The notes beneath the pieces are model-generated. The model searched no databases and was not told where the DNA came from. It worked only from the letters and a program-made list of their open reading frames with translations. From positions 62,001-126,000 of the forward strand of contig NZ_QZVR01000011.1 of NCBI RefSeq assembly GCF_003660455.1: a stretch of 64,000 bases of DNA, given 5' to 3'. Numbering within the stretch: position 1 is the first letter of the stretch; every line of letters starts with the position of its first letter. Below are positions 57,190 through 64,000 of the stretch, in pieces. A program made the position numbers and the translations under genes. Source of the stretch: Nocardioides ferulae (GTDB taxonomy: Bacteria; Actinomycetota; Actinomycetes; Propionibacteriales; Nocardioidaceae).

Positions 57190-57813
57190 ATGCGCAGATC
57201 CCTTCGGATGCTCGGTGCCGCTTCGGCGCTGCTCGTGCTGACGCTGGCGGCAGGCTGCGGCGACGACGGGTCCTCGGAGTCGACCGGACCGAACTCGCCG
57301 GCGCCTTCGAGCAGCTCGGAGGGGGCGGCGGAGCCTTCGCCGTCGGGCTCGGAGCCCGCCTCGGAGTCGGGCTCCTCGGTGACCCCCGCGTCGGGTCCGC
57401 TGCTGACGCAGCCGTCGGCTCGGCTGAGAGCTCCCGAGGGGTGGGAGTCGCTGGGCCGGATGCTTGACGTCCAGGTGGACGCGGGCAGCCCTCGCGGCGA
57501 GCTGATCTCGTTCTTCGACAACACCCACTGGGGGGCGGCAACCGACACCTTGGACGACGTGGTCGCCGCGAGCCTTCCGAACTATCGCAACGACGACGTG
57601 GAGCGGCAGCCCGACGTGCAGCTGGACGGCCAGCCGGCCTACCACCTCGCCGGCTGGTCCGGCACCGACCCCGACCGGAGGCTCGAGGAGATCGGAACCG
57701 TGCGCGAGGGCCGTCTGGTCACCGTGAAGTTCCGGCTGGAGCGTGACGCGGCCTTGCGCACGGACCCCGACATCGTGGCGTCCGTGCTCGCCACGTTCGA
57801 GTGGCGCGACTGA
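57190..57813 (+). CDS. Lipoprotein A of the tandem array (PsbP/LpqN-like fold)
   Basis: 207 residues, intact. Signal peptide with lipobox LAAGC (about residues 19-23), a Ser/Pro/Glu-rich linker (~25-75) and a ~130-residue domain starting LRAPEGWESLGRMLDVQVDAG and ending DIVASVLATFEWRD. The domain, with a VQLDGQPAYHLAGW core strand and a final (S/T)FEW, looks like the Mog1/PsbP-like fold of mycobacterial LpqN/LpqT lipoproteins (inference from pattern). AGGAGAGG lies just before ATG 57190. Paralogues B, C, D follow in the same direction. Confidence 0.8.
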   Translation: MRRSLRMLGAASALLVLTLAAGCGDDGSSESTGPNSPAPSSSSEGAAEPSPSGSEPASESGSSVTPASGPLLTQPSARLRAPEGWESLGRMLDVQVDAGSPRGELISFFDNTHWGAATDTLDDVVAASLPNYRNDDVERQPDVQLDGQPAYHLAGWSGTDPDRRLEEIGTVREGRLVTVKFRLERDAALRTDPDIVASVLATFEWRD

Positions 57814-57861
57814 CGGACCCGACGGCGAGTGCCGTCTCGGGCACCACCGAGGACCACGGAT

Positions 57862-57893
57862 GGGCCGGTCCGGGGTGCGACCGTGACCGGCCC
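57862..57893. terminator. Hairpin between lipoprotein A and remnant 2
   Basis: GGGCCGGTC (57862-57870) and GACCGGCCC (57885-57893) form a perfect 9-bp stem. Equivalent hairpins follow lipoproteins B and C. Confidence 0.6.
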
Positions 57894-57912
57894 GTCGTGG
57901 TGAGTGCGAGGG

Positions 57913-58100
57913 CTATCTGAGGACGTCGGGTCCGATGCCTTCGTCGTCGATCCAGTCCGAGCCGTCGTCGTAGAAGTCGCCGGCGTGGCTGCGTTCGTCG
58001 TCGCGGCCCTTGCGGCCACGCCCGGCTCCGCCGGCGGCTCCGGCGTCCACCGGCGCGTCGGATGCTGCCGGACCGGCCACCGGCGGCGCCGCACGACCGC
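57913..58100 (-). pseudogene. 3'-end remnant of the Pro-rich T7SS-like gene (unit 2)
   Basis: The minus strand carries the complete C-terminal tail, GRGRKGRDDERS then FYDDGSDWIDDEG and GIGPDVLR with TAG stop at 57913-57915, preceded by ~30 codons of the Gly/Ala region. Upstream of ~58100 the similarity ends; the N-terminal helical domain, Pro repeat and the small partner gene are missing. The tail is at the DNA level almost the same as in the complete copies. Confidence 0.75.
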
Positions 58101-58259
58101 TCACCGACGTCTCGGACCTGGCCGGGGAGACCCTCCCCCGGTTGGTTGGACTCTCCGCGAACGGGGTATGCCCCCTTTGGCCCGCGGGCGATCGCAGCTG
58201 GCGGTCGGAATCTGCGCCCAACTGGTCGGGCGGACACACGAAACCGGGAGAGGGTGTGC

Positions 58260-58873
58260 ATGGTGCCGACTTGGGCGATCGCTGCGGGGTTGACCGCGGT
58301 GGTGATGGCGCTGGTTGGTGGCGGTTGCAGCGACGGGTCTCAAGCTGGCTCGACGCCCCGTCGGATGCCGACTCGGGTGAGACGAGCACCGAGCCGATGG
58401 ACGAGGTGACCAGCGACGTACCGGCTGACCCGGCCGGCGAGTCGTCGGTCGAGGCTGCCTCAGGACCTCGTCTCGAGCACCATTCGGCGGTGCTGCGGGG
58501 TCCGGACGGTTGGCGCCGCGGGAGCTCTTTCGGTGACCTGCAACTGAGTGCCGACGGCGGCTTCGGAGAGTTCCTCACCCTTTTCGACCAGGCGGTGCTG
58601 ACCGCCGAGGCCACCTACGACGAGATGGGTGCGCTGACGCTGAAACAGTGGCGGGACAGGGACGGTCGCCGGTTCTCCGACGTGGAGCTCGACGGGGCGC
58701 CGGCCTACCACGTGGGTGGCTGGGCGAGCGCCGGGAACTGGCAAGATCTCGTGGGGACGGTCCACGAGGGACGGTATGTCGAGGTCGTCCTCGCGACTCC
58801 TCGGGAGAGAGCCCCGGCGGGGGTCTCCGACCTGCTGGCATCGGTGCTGGCGTCGTTCGAGTGGCGCGACTGA
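58260..58873 (+). pseudogene. Lipoprotein B, frameshifted
   Basis: ATG 58260 after GGGAGAGGG starts a signal peptide with lipobox VGGGC. In this frame the protein ends in the linker, while the C-terminal domain (PRLEHHSAVLRGPDGWRRG to LLASVLASFEWRD) is in the frame one base behind. Adding one C to the CCCC run near 58357-58363 restores a single frame through the Pro/Ser linker. So a one-base loss in a homopolymer splits the gene. Either it is a pseudogene, a sequencing error, or a phase-variable gene. The domain itself is diverged but recognisable (ELDGAPAYHVGGW). Confidence 0.75.
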
Positions 58874-58900
58874 AAGGTCGGCGGCGGGCCCCAGGGGACG

Positions 58901-58942
58901 GCGACGGGCCGGTCCGGGGTGTGCCCGCGGCCGACCCGTCGC
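58901..58942. terminator. Hairpin between lipoprotein B and the Pro-rich gene
   Basis: Bases 58901-58912 and 58931-58942 pair at 11 of 12 positions; bidirectional between the convergent genes. Confidence 0.55.
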
Positions 58943-58953
58943 GGTGAGCGTGG

Positions 58954-60354
58954 CTATCTGAGGACGTCGGGTCCGATGCCCTCGTCGTCGATCCAGTCGG
59001 AGCCGTCGTCGTAGAAGTCCTGGGACTGTCCGCGCTCGTCGTCGCGGCCCTTGCGGCCACGCCCGGCACCTGCGGCTCCACCGGCCGCCCCGCGACCGCC
59101 CGCTCCGCGACCGCCCGCTCCGCGACCGCCCGCTCCAGCGGCGGCGGCGCCACGTCCGCCGGCCGCGCCGGCGGCGCCGGAGCGTCCACCGGCGCGTCCC
59201 GTGCTGCCGGACCGGCCACCGGCGGCGGCGCCGCGGGCGCCGCCGGCTGCTCCCTGGGTCATCGGGACCGCGGTGCCGCGCCCCAGGACGCCGGAGGCAC
59301 CGCGGGCACCGCCCGCACCGATCGCCCGGCCCTGACCGGCCGCGCCGGCGCCTCCGCCGATGGGCATGGCGCCGCCGCCGATGCCGGTGGCGCCGCCGGC
59401 CAGGCCGCCGAGGCCGGCCAGGCCGATGCCCGCACCGGCCGCGACCCCGCCGCCGACGGACCCGAGGCCACCGCCGCCGGAGGCGGCCGGTGCCACCGGG
59501 GAGCCGATCGTGCCGCTGCCCGGGTGTGGGGTGCCGACGGGCGGGGCGGTCGGCCCCTGCGGCGTACCGGTCGACGGGGGTGTGGTCGGCGGAGAAGTCG
59601 GTGGCGTGGTCGGCGGGTTCGTCGGTGGGGTGGTGGGTGGGTTCGTTGGGGGGTTGGTGGGCGGGCTCGTCGGTGGCTCGGTGGGCGGGTTGCCGGGCGG
59701 GTGGCTCGTGGGGTTGCCGGGCACCGGGACGGGACCGCGGGGCCCGGTGCTGACCGGGCCGCGACCGCCGCCGCCGGAGCCACCGCCGGTGTCGACGGGC
59801 TGCTCCCAGGGGTCGGGCTCGCCATGGATCGTCTGCATCACCGCGGACTCTTGCCGCTGGTTGGTCTCGAGGGTGCGCAGGGCCGCCTCGGCCTCGGCCT
59901 CGCGGGCCTGTTCGGCGGCCCGGAAGGCCAGCATGTCGTTGGTGTACTTGGTGTCGGCAGCTACGACTGCGGCGTCGTTCGGCGGGCCGACGACCCGCTC
60001 CTTCGTGGGCTCGACGGCCGCGTCGGCCTCCTTCGCCAGCCGCTGGTACGTCTGGCGGGCCGCTTGCAGGGCGTCGGAGGCTCGGCCAAGCGAGTCGCGG
60101 CCCTTGACCATGTCGTCACGCTTGTCACGCAGATGCGTCGCGGAGCGGACGAGGGCGTCGACCGTCGCCTGCGCGGTCTGTCCCTGGTAGTACTCGTGGT
60201 CGCGCAACGCGGCCGCCCTGCTCTGCAACTGCTGAGCGAGGTTCTCCAGCACGGTCGCGCCACGGTCCCACTCGTTCCCCGCTCCGGAGACCTCGGCGGG
60301 CTCGATGGGGTCGACGGCCTGGGCGAGAAGCTGCAGCTTGGGTCCGCGGGCCAT
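58954..60354 (-). CDS. Long WXG100/EspB-like Pro- and Gly/Ala-rich putative T7SS substrate, copy 1
   Basis: 466 residues. Residues 1-185 are a helical bundle: EWDRGATVL (W-x-x-G), coiled-coil-rich heptads and HGEPDPWEQP at its end. Then a Gly/Pro linker, a PPT(N/S/E)PPT repeat region (~215-260), a hydrophobic Gly/Ala stretch (GGGLGSVGGGVAAGAGIGLAG), a Gly/Ala/Arg region and an end RGRKGRDDERG-FYDDGSDWIDDEG-IGPDVLR. Secretion by a type VII (ESX) system is inferred from the WXG-like helical domain and the partner gene; no ESX component is in the window. ATG 60354 overlaps the partner stop as ATGA. Confidence 0.7.
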   Translation of the reverse strand: MARGPKLQLLAQAVDPIEPAEVSGAGNEWDRGATVLENLAQQLQSRAAALRDHEYYQGQTAQATVDALVRSATHLRDKRDDMVKGRDSLGRASDALQAARQTYQRLAKEADAAVEPTKERVVGPPNDAAVVAADTKYTNDMLAFRAAEQAREAEAEAALRTLETNQRQESAVMQTIHGEPDPWEQPVDTGGGSGGGGRGPVSTGPRGPVPVPGNPTSHPPGNPPTEPPTSPPTNPPTNPPTTPPTNPPTTPPTSPPTTPPSTGTPQGPTAPPVGTPHPGSGTIGSPVAPAASGGGGLGSVGGGVAAGAGIGLAGLGGLAGGATGIGGGAMPIGGGAGAAGQGRAIGAGGARGASGVLGRGTAVPMTQGAAGGARGAAAGGRSGSTGRAGGRSGAAGAAGGRGAAAAGAGGRGAGGRGAGGRGAAGGAAGAGRGRKGRDDERGQSQDFYDDGSDWIDDEGIGPDVLR

Positions 60355-60770
60355 CAGCCCTCCCCTCCTGTGGGGGCCTCTCGCAGCGGGGCATTGCCGC
60401 GCGTGAGGGCGAGGGCGCGCTCCAACTGGCGCTTGAACTCCGGGGTGTAGGTGTCGTCGACTGCGAAGACGCCGGTGGACATCGTCTTGACCGCGTCGCG
60501 GTAGGTCAGCAGTCCGGTGGCCGCAGTGAGCACGGCGGCCAGCACGTGGGCGCGGGCGCGGCTGCTGTTCCACGCCAGCTGCGCACCGCGGTCGTTCGCG
60601 CCGAAGTGCACGTCCGCGACCTCGTGCACCTTGCCCTCGACCTCGTGGAGGTCGTCGGAGCCGGCCCGGAGGAACGACTCCAGGTCGTCGATGAGCTGCT
60701 GGCTGACGGCCAGCTCCTGGAGTATGCCGATGGCTTGATCGATGCCTGGCAGGAACCCGAATGTCGACAT
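60354..60770 (-). CDS. Small helical EspC/WXG100-like protein, copy 1
   Basis: 138 residues, all helical by appearance: IDQAIGILQELAVSQQLIDDLESFL, then GAQLAWNSSRARAHVLAAVLTAATGLLTYRDAVKTM. A W in a loop between helices and a C-terminal disordered tail ending in TGGEG fit small T7SS partners of the EspC/ESAT-6 type. It overlaps the long gene by four bases, so they should be co-translated and likely form a complex. ATG 60770 has GGGGGA about 11 bases upstream. No close family can be named with certainty. Confidence 0.65.
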   Translation of the reverse strand: MSTFGFLPGIDQAIGILQELAVSQQLIDDLESFLRAGSDDLHEVEGKVHEVADVHFGANDRGAQLAWNSSRARAHVLAAVLTAATGLLTYRDAVKTMSTGVFAVDDTYTPEFKRQLERALALTRGNAPLREAPTGGEG

Positions 60771-60830
60771 CGTGGTGCGTCCCCCTGAATCCGAGCCGTC
60801 TTCGCAAGCGCAGAGGTCATGCCCGGGAAT

Positions 60831-60906
60831 GGCCCCGGCCAAACCTGATGCCGCGCATCGCTGACGCTACGGTGTGCGGCACGGCTCGAGACGTGAAACC
60901 AGGAGG
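60831..60906 (+). promoter_or_regulatory. Conserved promoter block of lipoprotein C
   Basis: GGCC..GGCCAAACC, then TACGGT at 60868-60873 and AGGAGG at 60901-60906. The whole 76-base block is highly similar to the one before lipoprotein A (57110-57182), with identical spacing from -10 to ribosome site. Confidence 0.6.
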
Positions 60907-60913
60907 CATCACG

Positions 60914-61512
60914 TTGCGCAGGCTCTCCCGGCTGCTCGGTTCGGCAGTCGTGCTCGTCGCGCTGGGGGCCGGGTGTGACGTCGGTGGCTCGGCCTCCGGC
61001 GCCCCTAGCTCGACCGGCTCTACAAGCCCTTCCACAGCCTCGTCCGCTACCTCGTCGGGTCTCCATCTGCTTCGCCGTCGGCGACGCCCGCGAGTGGTCC
61101 GCTGCTCAAGCAGAAGTCCGCGCAGGTCAGGGCGCCCCGAGGCTGGAAGTGGCTGGGTCGGATGCTCGACGTCCAGGTCGACGCCGGGGGGCCGGAGGGG
61201 GAACTGATCTCCCTGTTCGACAACGTGCACTTCGGTGCCGACTCGGACACGCTCGATGATCTGGTCGCCGTGCGGATCGACGACTATCGCCGCGACGAGG
61301 TCCAGCGGATGCCCGATGTGGAGCTGGACGGGCACCCGGCCTACCACCTGGCCGGCTGGTCCGGAAGCGACCCGGACAGGCGGGTGGAGGAGTTCGGGAC
61401 CGTTCACGATGGTCGCTTCGTGGTCCTCACGCTCGGCCTCCAGCGCGGGGCGTCGCTGCGTTCGGACCCCGACATCGTGGCGTCGGTGCTGGCTACCTTC
61501 GAGTGGCGCTGA
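60914..61512 (+). pseudogene. Lipoprotein C, frameshifted
   Basis: TTG 60914 lies seven bases after AGGAGG. The first frame encodes a signal peptide with lipobox GAGC and a Ser/Thr linker; after ~61057 homology continues one base back (GSPSASPSATPASGPLL... to LATFEWR). Adding a G to the GGG at 61057-61059 restores one frame. So the gene has lost one base in a homopolymer in the Ser/Pro linker, at the same place as lipoprotein B. The C-terminal domain (MLDVQVDAGGPEGELISLFDN) is intact and very close to A. Confidence 0.75.
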
Positions 61513-61604
61513 GGGTGCCGCTCCGGTTGCGGCCGCGGTCAGTCAGCGCCGGCGTGGCCGGTCGCCGACTCCCAGCCGAGCTGCCGGAACAGATGTCGAG
61601 CGGA

Positions 61605-61631
61605 CCGGCCAGGTGCGGTGCACCCGGCCGG
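61605..61631. terminator. Hairpin between lipoprotein C and the second Pro-rich gene
   Basis: A 12-bp stem (61605-61616 with 61620-61631; one mismatch), equivalent in place to the hairpins after A and B. Confidence 0.55.
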
Positions 61632-61652
61632 CCCGTCGTGTTGTGTGAGGGC

Positions 61653-62990
61653 CTATCTGAGAACGTCGGGTCCGATGCCCTCGTCGTCGATCCAGTCGGA
61701 GCCGTCGTCGTAGAAGTCCTGGGACGCTCCGCGTTCGTCGTCGCGGCCCTTGCGGCCGCGTCCGGCCCCGGCGGCTCCGCCGGCCGCCCCGCGACCGCCC
61801 GCCGCTCCGGCCGCTGCGGCACCGCGGCCGCCGGCCGCTCCGGCGCGTCCACCCGCTCGGCCCGCGCTGCCCGAGCGGCCACCGGCGGCAGCGCCGCGCG
61901 CTCCGCCGGCCGCGCCCTGGCTCATCGGCACCGCGCTGCCGCGGCCGAGGACGCCGGAGGCGCCTCGGGCGCCACCCGCACCGATGGCTCGGCCCTGGCC
62001 GGCCGCGCCGGCACCGCCGATGGGCATCGCGCCACCACCGATGCCGGTGGCTCCGCCGGCCAGGCCACCCAGGCCGGCCAGGCCGATGCCCGCACCGGCC
62101 GCCACGCCGCCGACCGAGCCCAGGCCGCCGCCTCCCGTGGCGGGCGCGACCGGGCTGACCGGGCTGCCGACGCCCGGGGGCGTCGTGACCGAGGGCGGGG
62201 TCGTGGGCCCCTGCGGTGTGCCGGTGGTGGGCGGGTTCGTGGGCGGGTTGGTCGGCGGGTTCGTGGGCGGGTTGGTCGGCGGGTTCGTGGGCGGGTTGGT
62301 CGGAGGGTTCGTCGGGGGGTTGGTGGGCGTCTCCTCCGGCGGGCCGACGATCGTCGGGTTGCCCTTCGGACCCTGAGGGATGGCGACCGGGCCACGCGGA
62401 CCCGTGCCGCCAGGGGTCTGACCCCCAGAACCGGGGTCGCCGCCGCCACCGGGCGGCTTGGCCCACGGGTCGGGCTCGCCGTGGATCGTCATCATGGTGT
62501 CGGCGGACTCGCGCTGCTTGGTCTCGAGCTCGGTCAGCGCCGCGCGCGCCTGGTTCTCGCGGGCGAGCATCGCGGCCTCGTAGGCGCCCTGGTCGCGCTG
62601 GAAGTCGCGCTCGGCCTGGACCGCCTCCTTGCTCTTCGGGTCGTCGACGTGTCGCTTCTGGGGCTCGGCCGGCACCTGCTGAAGGTTGTTCAAGGCGTTC
62701 TCCGCCCGGACCAGCGCCGCGGCGGCGTCGTCCAGGGCCTGCACGCCCTTCTTCATCTCGGCGGCCTTAAGCTCCATGGCGACCCGGGTGCCGCCGAGTG
62801 CCGCGATGGCCTTCTCCGCCGTCTTCCCCTCGAAGTCGCTCATGCGGAGTTCGACGAGGCTCTTGCCCAGCTCTCGTGCGATGTCTTCGAGCAGGGCGGC
62901 GCCGGCCTCCCACTCCTCCGAGGCGCCCCGGACGCTTGCGTTCGAGCCCGTCTTGACCGCCGTGCGAAGGGCCTCTTCGGCGGCGCCCAT
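61653..62990 (-). CDS. Long WXG100/EspB-like Pro- and Gly/Ala-rich putative T7SS substrate, copy 2
   Basis: 445 residues. Helical N-terminal domain (~1-175: EEWEAGAALLEDIARELGKSL, DFEGKTAEKAIAAL), ending in HGEPDPWAKP; then a perfect (NPPT)n block encoded by 24-bp tandem repeats at 62231-62326; then the same hydrophobic Gly/Ala region and tail FYDDGSDWIDDEG as copy 1. The C-terminal ~170 residues are almost the same in both copies, while the N-terminal domains share only the pattern. ATG 62990 overlaps the partner gene by ATGA. Type VII secretion is inferred. Confidence 0.7.
   Translation of the reverse strand: MGAAEEALRTAVKTGSNASVRGASEEWEAGAALLEDIARELGKSLVELRMSDFEGKTAEKAIAALGGTRVAMELKAAEMKKGVQALDDAAAALVRAENALNNLQQVPAEPQKRHVDDPKSKEAVQAERDFQRDQGAYEAAMLARENQARAALTELETKQRESADTMMTIHGEPDPWAKPPGGGGDPGSGGQTPGGTGPRGPVAIPQGPKGNPTIVGPPEETPTNPPTNPPTNPPTNPPTNPPTNPPTNPPTNPPTTGTPQGPTTPPSVTTPPGVGSPVSPVAPATGGGGLGSVGGVAAGAGIGLAGLGGLAGGATGIGGGAMPIGGAGAAGQGRAIGAGGARGASGVLGRGSAVPMSQGAAGGARGAAAGGRSGSAGRAGGRAGAAGGRGAAAAGAAGGRGAAGGAAGAGRGRKGRDDERGASQDFYDDGSDWIDDEGIGPDVLR
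62231..62326 (-). repeat. 24-bp tandem repeat encoding NPPT units
   Basis: Three exact copies of a 24-bp unit (62231-62254, 62255-62278, 62279-62302) and one degenerate copy (62303-62326). In frame, so copy-number changes would vary the length of the Pro-rich spacer. Confidence 0.9.
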
Positions 62991-63421
62991 CAGCCCTCAC
63001 CGCCGGTGACCGGCTCGGTCGGCGCGACGCAGACGTTGGGCTCCTGGATCTGGGTGGTGTTGGCGCAGTTCGCGCCCGCGTTGAGGCGAGCGTGAGTCGA
63101 GCTGAGCGACGTCTCCGAGGTCTGGTCAGCGGCCACGCCGTGCTCGCGCAGGTCGCGGAAGCCGATCGCGTAGTGCTGGAGACCGTTGACCATGTCCATC
63201 ACCGCCTCCACGACGTACTCGCGGGCGCGCTCGCTGTGGTAGCCGAGTCGGTCGTTCTCCTGGGTGACCCCGAAGTTCGTCGTCGGCACATCGACGATGT
63301 CCGAGGCCGGTTCGAGAGTGCCTGCGCTCCGCTGCAGCACCTTCATGACCCTGGTGACGACGTCCTCATCGAACGCGAGGGTCTGCATGGTCGCCGCAGC
63401 GCCCCCCATGTCCACGTACAT
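62990..63421 (-). CDS. Small helical EspC/WXG100-like protein, copy 2
   Basis: 143 residues: FDEDVVTRVMKVLQRSAGTLEPA, NDRLGYHSERAREYVVEAVMDMVNGLQHYAIGFRDL (helical hairpin), and a C-terminal Thr/Asn/Pro tail with two Cys (ANCANT and NVCVAP), ending in VTGGEG as copy 1 does. It is much diverged from copy 1 in sequence but the same length, position and ATGA overlap. ATG 63421 has AAGGAG eight bases upstream. Likely secreted or complexed with the long protein (inference). Confidence 0.65.
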   Translation of the reverse strand: MYVDMGGAAATMQTLAFDEDVVTRVMKVLQRSAGTLEPASDIVDVPTTNFGVTQENDRLGYHSERAREYVVEAVMDMVNGLQHYAIGFRDLREHGVAADQTSETSLSSTHARLNAGANCANTTQIQEPNVCVAPTEPVTGGEG

Positions 63422-63622
63422 GCACGTTCTCCTTGTCCGAGCGAAGTCTGCGTCCTTGCGTCTTCCCAGACGCTCACCGGCTCAAACCGGTTCCCCTCGA
63501 GATGTTCGCAGCGCACCGGGTCGGGTGCGCTCGCCGGGGGTCGAGCGGGCGCCGCCCGGCCCTCGGACGGTCTGTAGCGTGTGCTCGCGCGCCCGCTCGG
63601 GGAGCCAACAGGAGGCAAGGCG

Positions 63623-64000
63623 ATGAGACCGTGGTCCGGATCGGCCGTGTGGGCCGTACTGCTGGTGCTGGTGCTGGTGCTGGGTGGGTGCGGGGACGAC
63701 GACCCGCAGCCGCCCGCGGAGCCCAGCTCGTCGGCGAGCGACACCGCCAGCGGGTCCCCGACCTCGGACCCGTCCACCGACCCGGAGGCGTCGCCGTCGG
63801 TGGAGCCGGCCAGTGGCCCGGTCCTGCGGTTGAAGCTGCCGCAGATGAACATCCCCGAGGGGTGGAAGCTCCTCCCGAGCCTGCTCGAGGGGGTTCAGGC
63901 GCGTGCCGGCCGGGGCCGCGAGGGCATCATCCTCTTCCAGATGGAGAGCCTGGCCGCCGGCGAGTTCCGCCCGGACCTGGAGGCCAGGCTCGTGCGGCGC
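63623..64000 (+). CDS. Lipoprotein D of the tandem array, 3' end outside window
   Basis: 126 codons are visible, open to the window edge. Signal peptide with lipobox VLGGC, a linker rich in Ser/Pro/Asp, then VLRLKLPQMNIPEGWKLLPSLLEG, which aligns with LRAPEGWESLGRMLDVQ of lipoprotein A. Unlike B and C its linker is in frame. AGGAGG (63610-63615) lies eight bases before ATG 63623. It is the lipoprotein of unit 4. Confidence 0.75.
   Translation, partial: MRPWSGSAVWAVLLVLVLVLGGCGDDDPQPPAEPSSSASDTASGSPTSDPSTDPEASPSVEPASGPVLRLKLPQMNIPEGWKLLPSLLEGVQARAGRGREGIILFQMESLAAGEFRPDLEARLVRR

Noticed and set aside
58146..58172. A SigF promoter (GGTTG..GGGTAT) before lipoprotein B
   Set aside because: The -35 is poor, and the spacing to the start (~90 bases) does not match the conserved promoter position of the paralogues.
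62231..62326. Regular direct repeats that could look like a CRISPR array
   Set aside because: The units are contiguous without spacers and encode NPPT repeats in frame; no cas gene is present.

Overview
The window is GC-rich throughout, with coding strands dominated by G or C at third codon positions, frequent GTG starts, ATGA/GTGA gene overlaps, F420-type oxidoreductases, many TetR regulators and mycobacteria-like steroid/lipid genes. This fits a high-GC actinobacterium, most likely Nocardioides or another member of the Nocardioidaceae. The genus is an inference from gene content; no rRNA is present to settle it.

Region 1 (1-13.2 kb) is mostly housekeeping: a DoxX-like fragment, an Old Yellow Enzyme homologue, a PQQ-repeat lipoprotein, an Nramp transporter cut short and joined to the tail of a sensor kinase, a TAXI solute-binding lipoprotein, three tRNAs (Phe, Glu, Asp), a zincin-type peptidase, and an operon in which an RsbW-like ATPase precedes two crcB fluoride-channel genes behind a SigF-type promoter. 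A type II NADH dehydrogenase, a thioesterase and a Pro-rich membrane protein follow.

Region 2 (13.2-42.7 kb) is a lipid/steroid-type catabolic island. Its core (16.2-24.8 kb) is one strand of tightly overlapping genes: TetR, CYP123-like P450, SDR, CYP51 sterol 14-alpha-demethylase, 3Fe-4S ferredoxin, NTF2-like protein, aldehyde dehydrogenase, SDR, 3-hydroxyisobutyrate-dehydrogenase-like enzyme and carboxymuconolactone-decarboxylase-like protein. This is the gene set of the M. tuberculosis Rv0762c-Rv0771 region. Further on are a branched-chain-type ABC binding lipoprotein, a GlgC-like transferase, LLM flavin enzymes, divergent FadD19-like and FadD17-like acyl-CoA ligases, a flavin monooxygenase with its TetR and an alpha/beta hydrolase, and an SDR/LLM/kinase operon. 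KstR-like boxes and a shared GACACGTGTC palindrome suggest common regulation. A 22-bp repeat sits at several gene junctions and extends the encoded proteins.

Region 3 (42.7-56.9 kb) is mixed: a PAS/GAF/PP2C phosphatase, an AlaX-like editing protein, an alpha/beta hydrolase, a divergent VOC/TetR pair, an MFS transporter, phosphofructokinase, tRNA-Lys, a lipoprotein, a PilZ-like protein and a SNF2 helicase.

Region 4 (56.9-64.0 kb) is the most unusual part. It is an array of four related units. Each complete unit has, on the minus strand, a small EspC/WXG100-like gene overlapping a gene for a long helical, Pro-rich, Gly/Ala-rich protein with an invariant acidic Trp-containing tail, and, divergently on the plus strand, a lipoprotein gene. 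Two units keep only the last codons of the long gene beside an intact or frameshifted lipoprotein gene. Two of the three lipoprotein genes seen in full carry a one-base loss in a homopolymer at the same linker position. The array looks like a type VII secretion substrate/lipoprotein module undergoing duplication and decay. No secretion apparatus gene is in the window.
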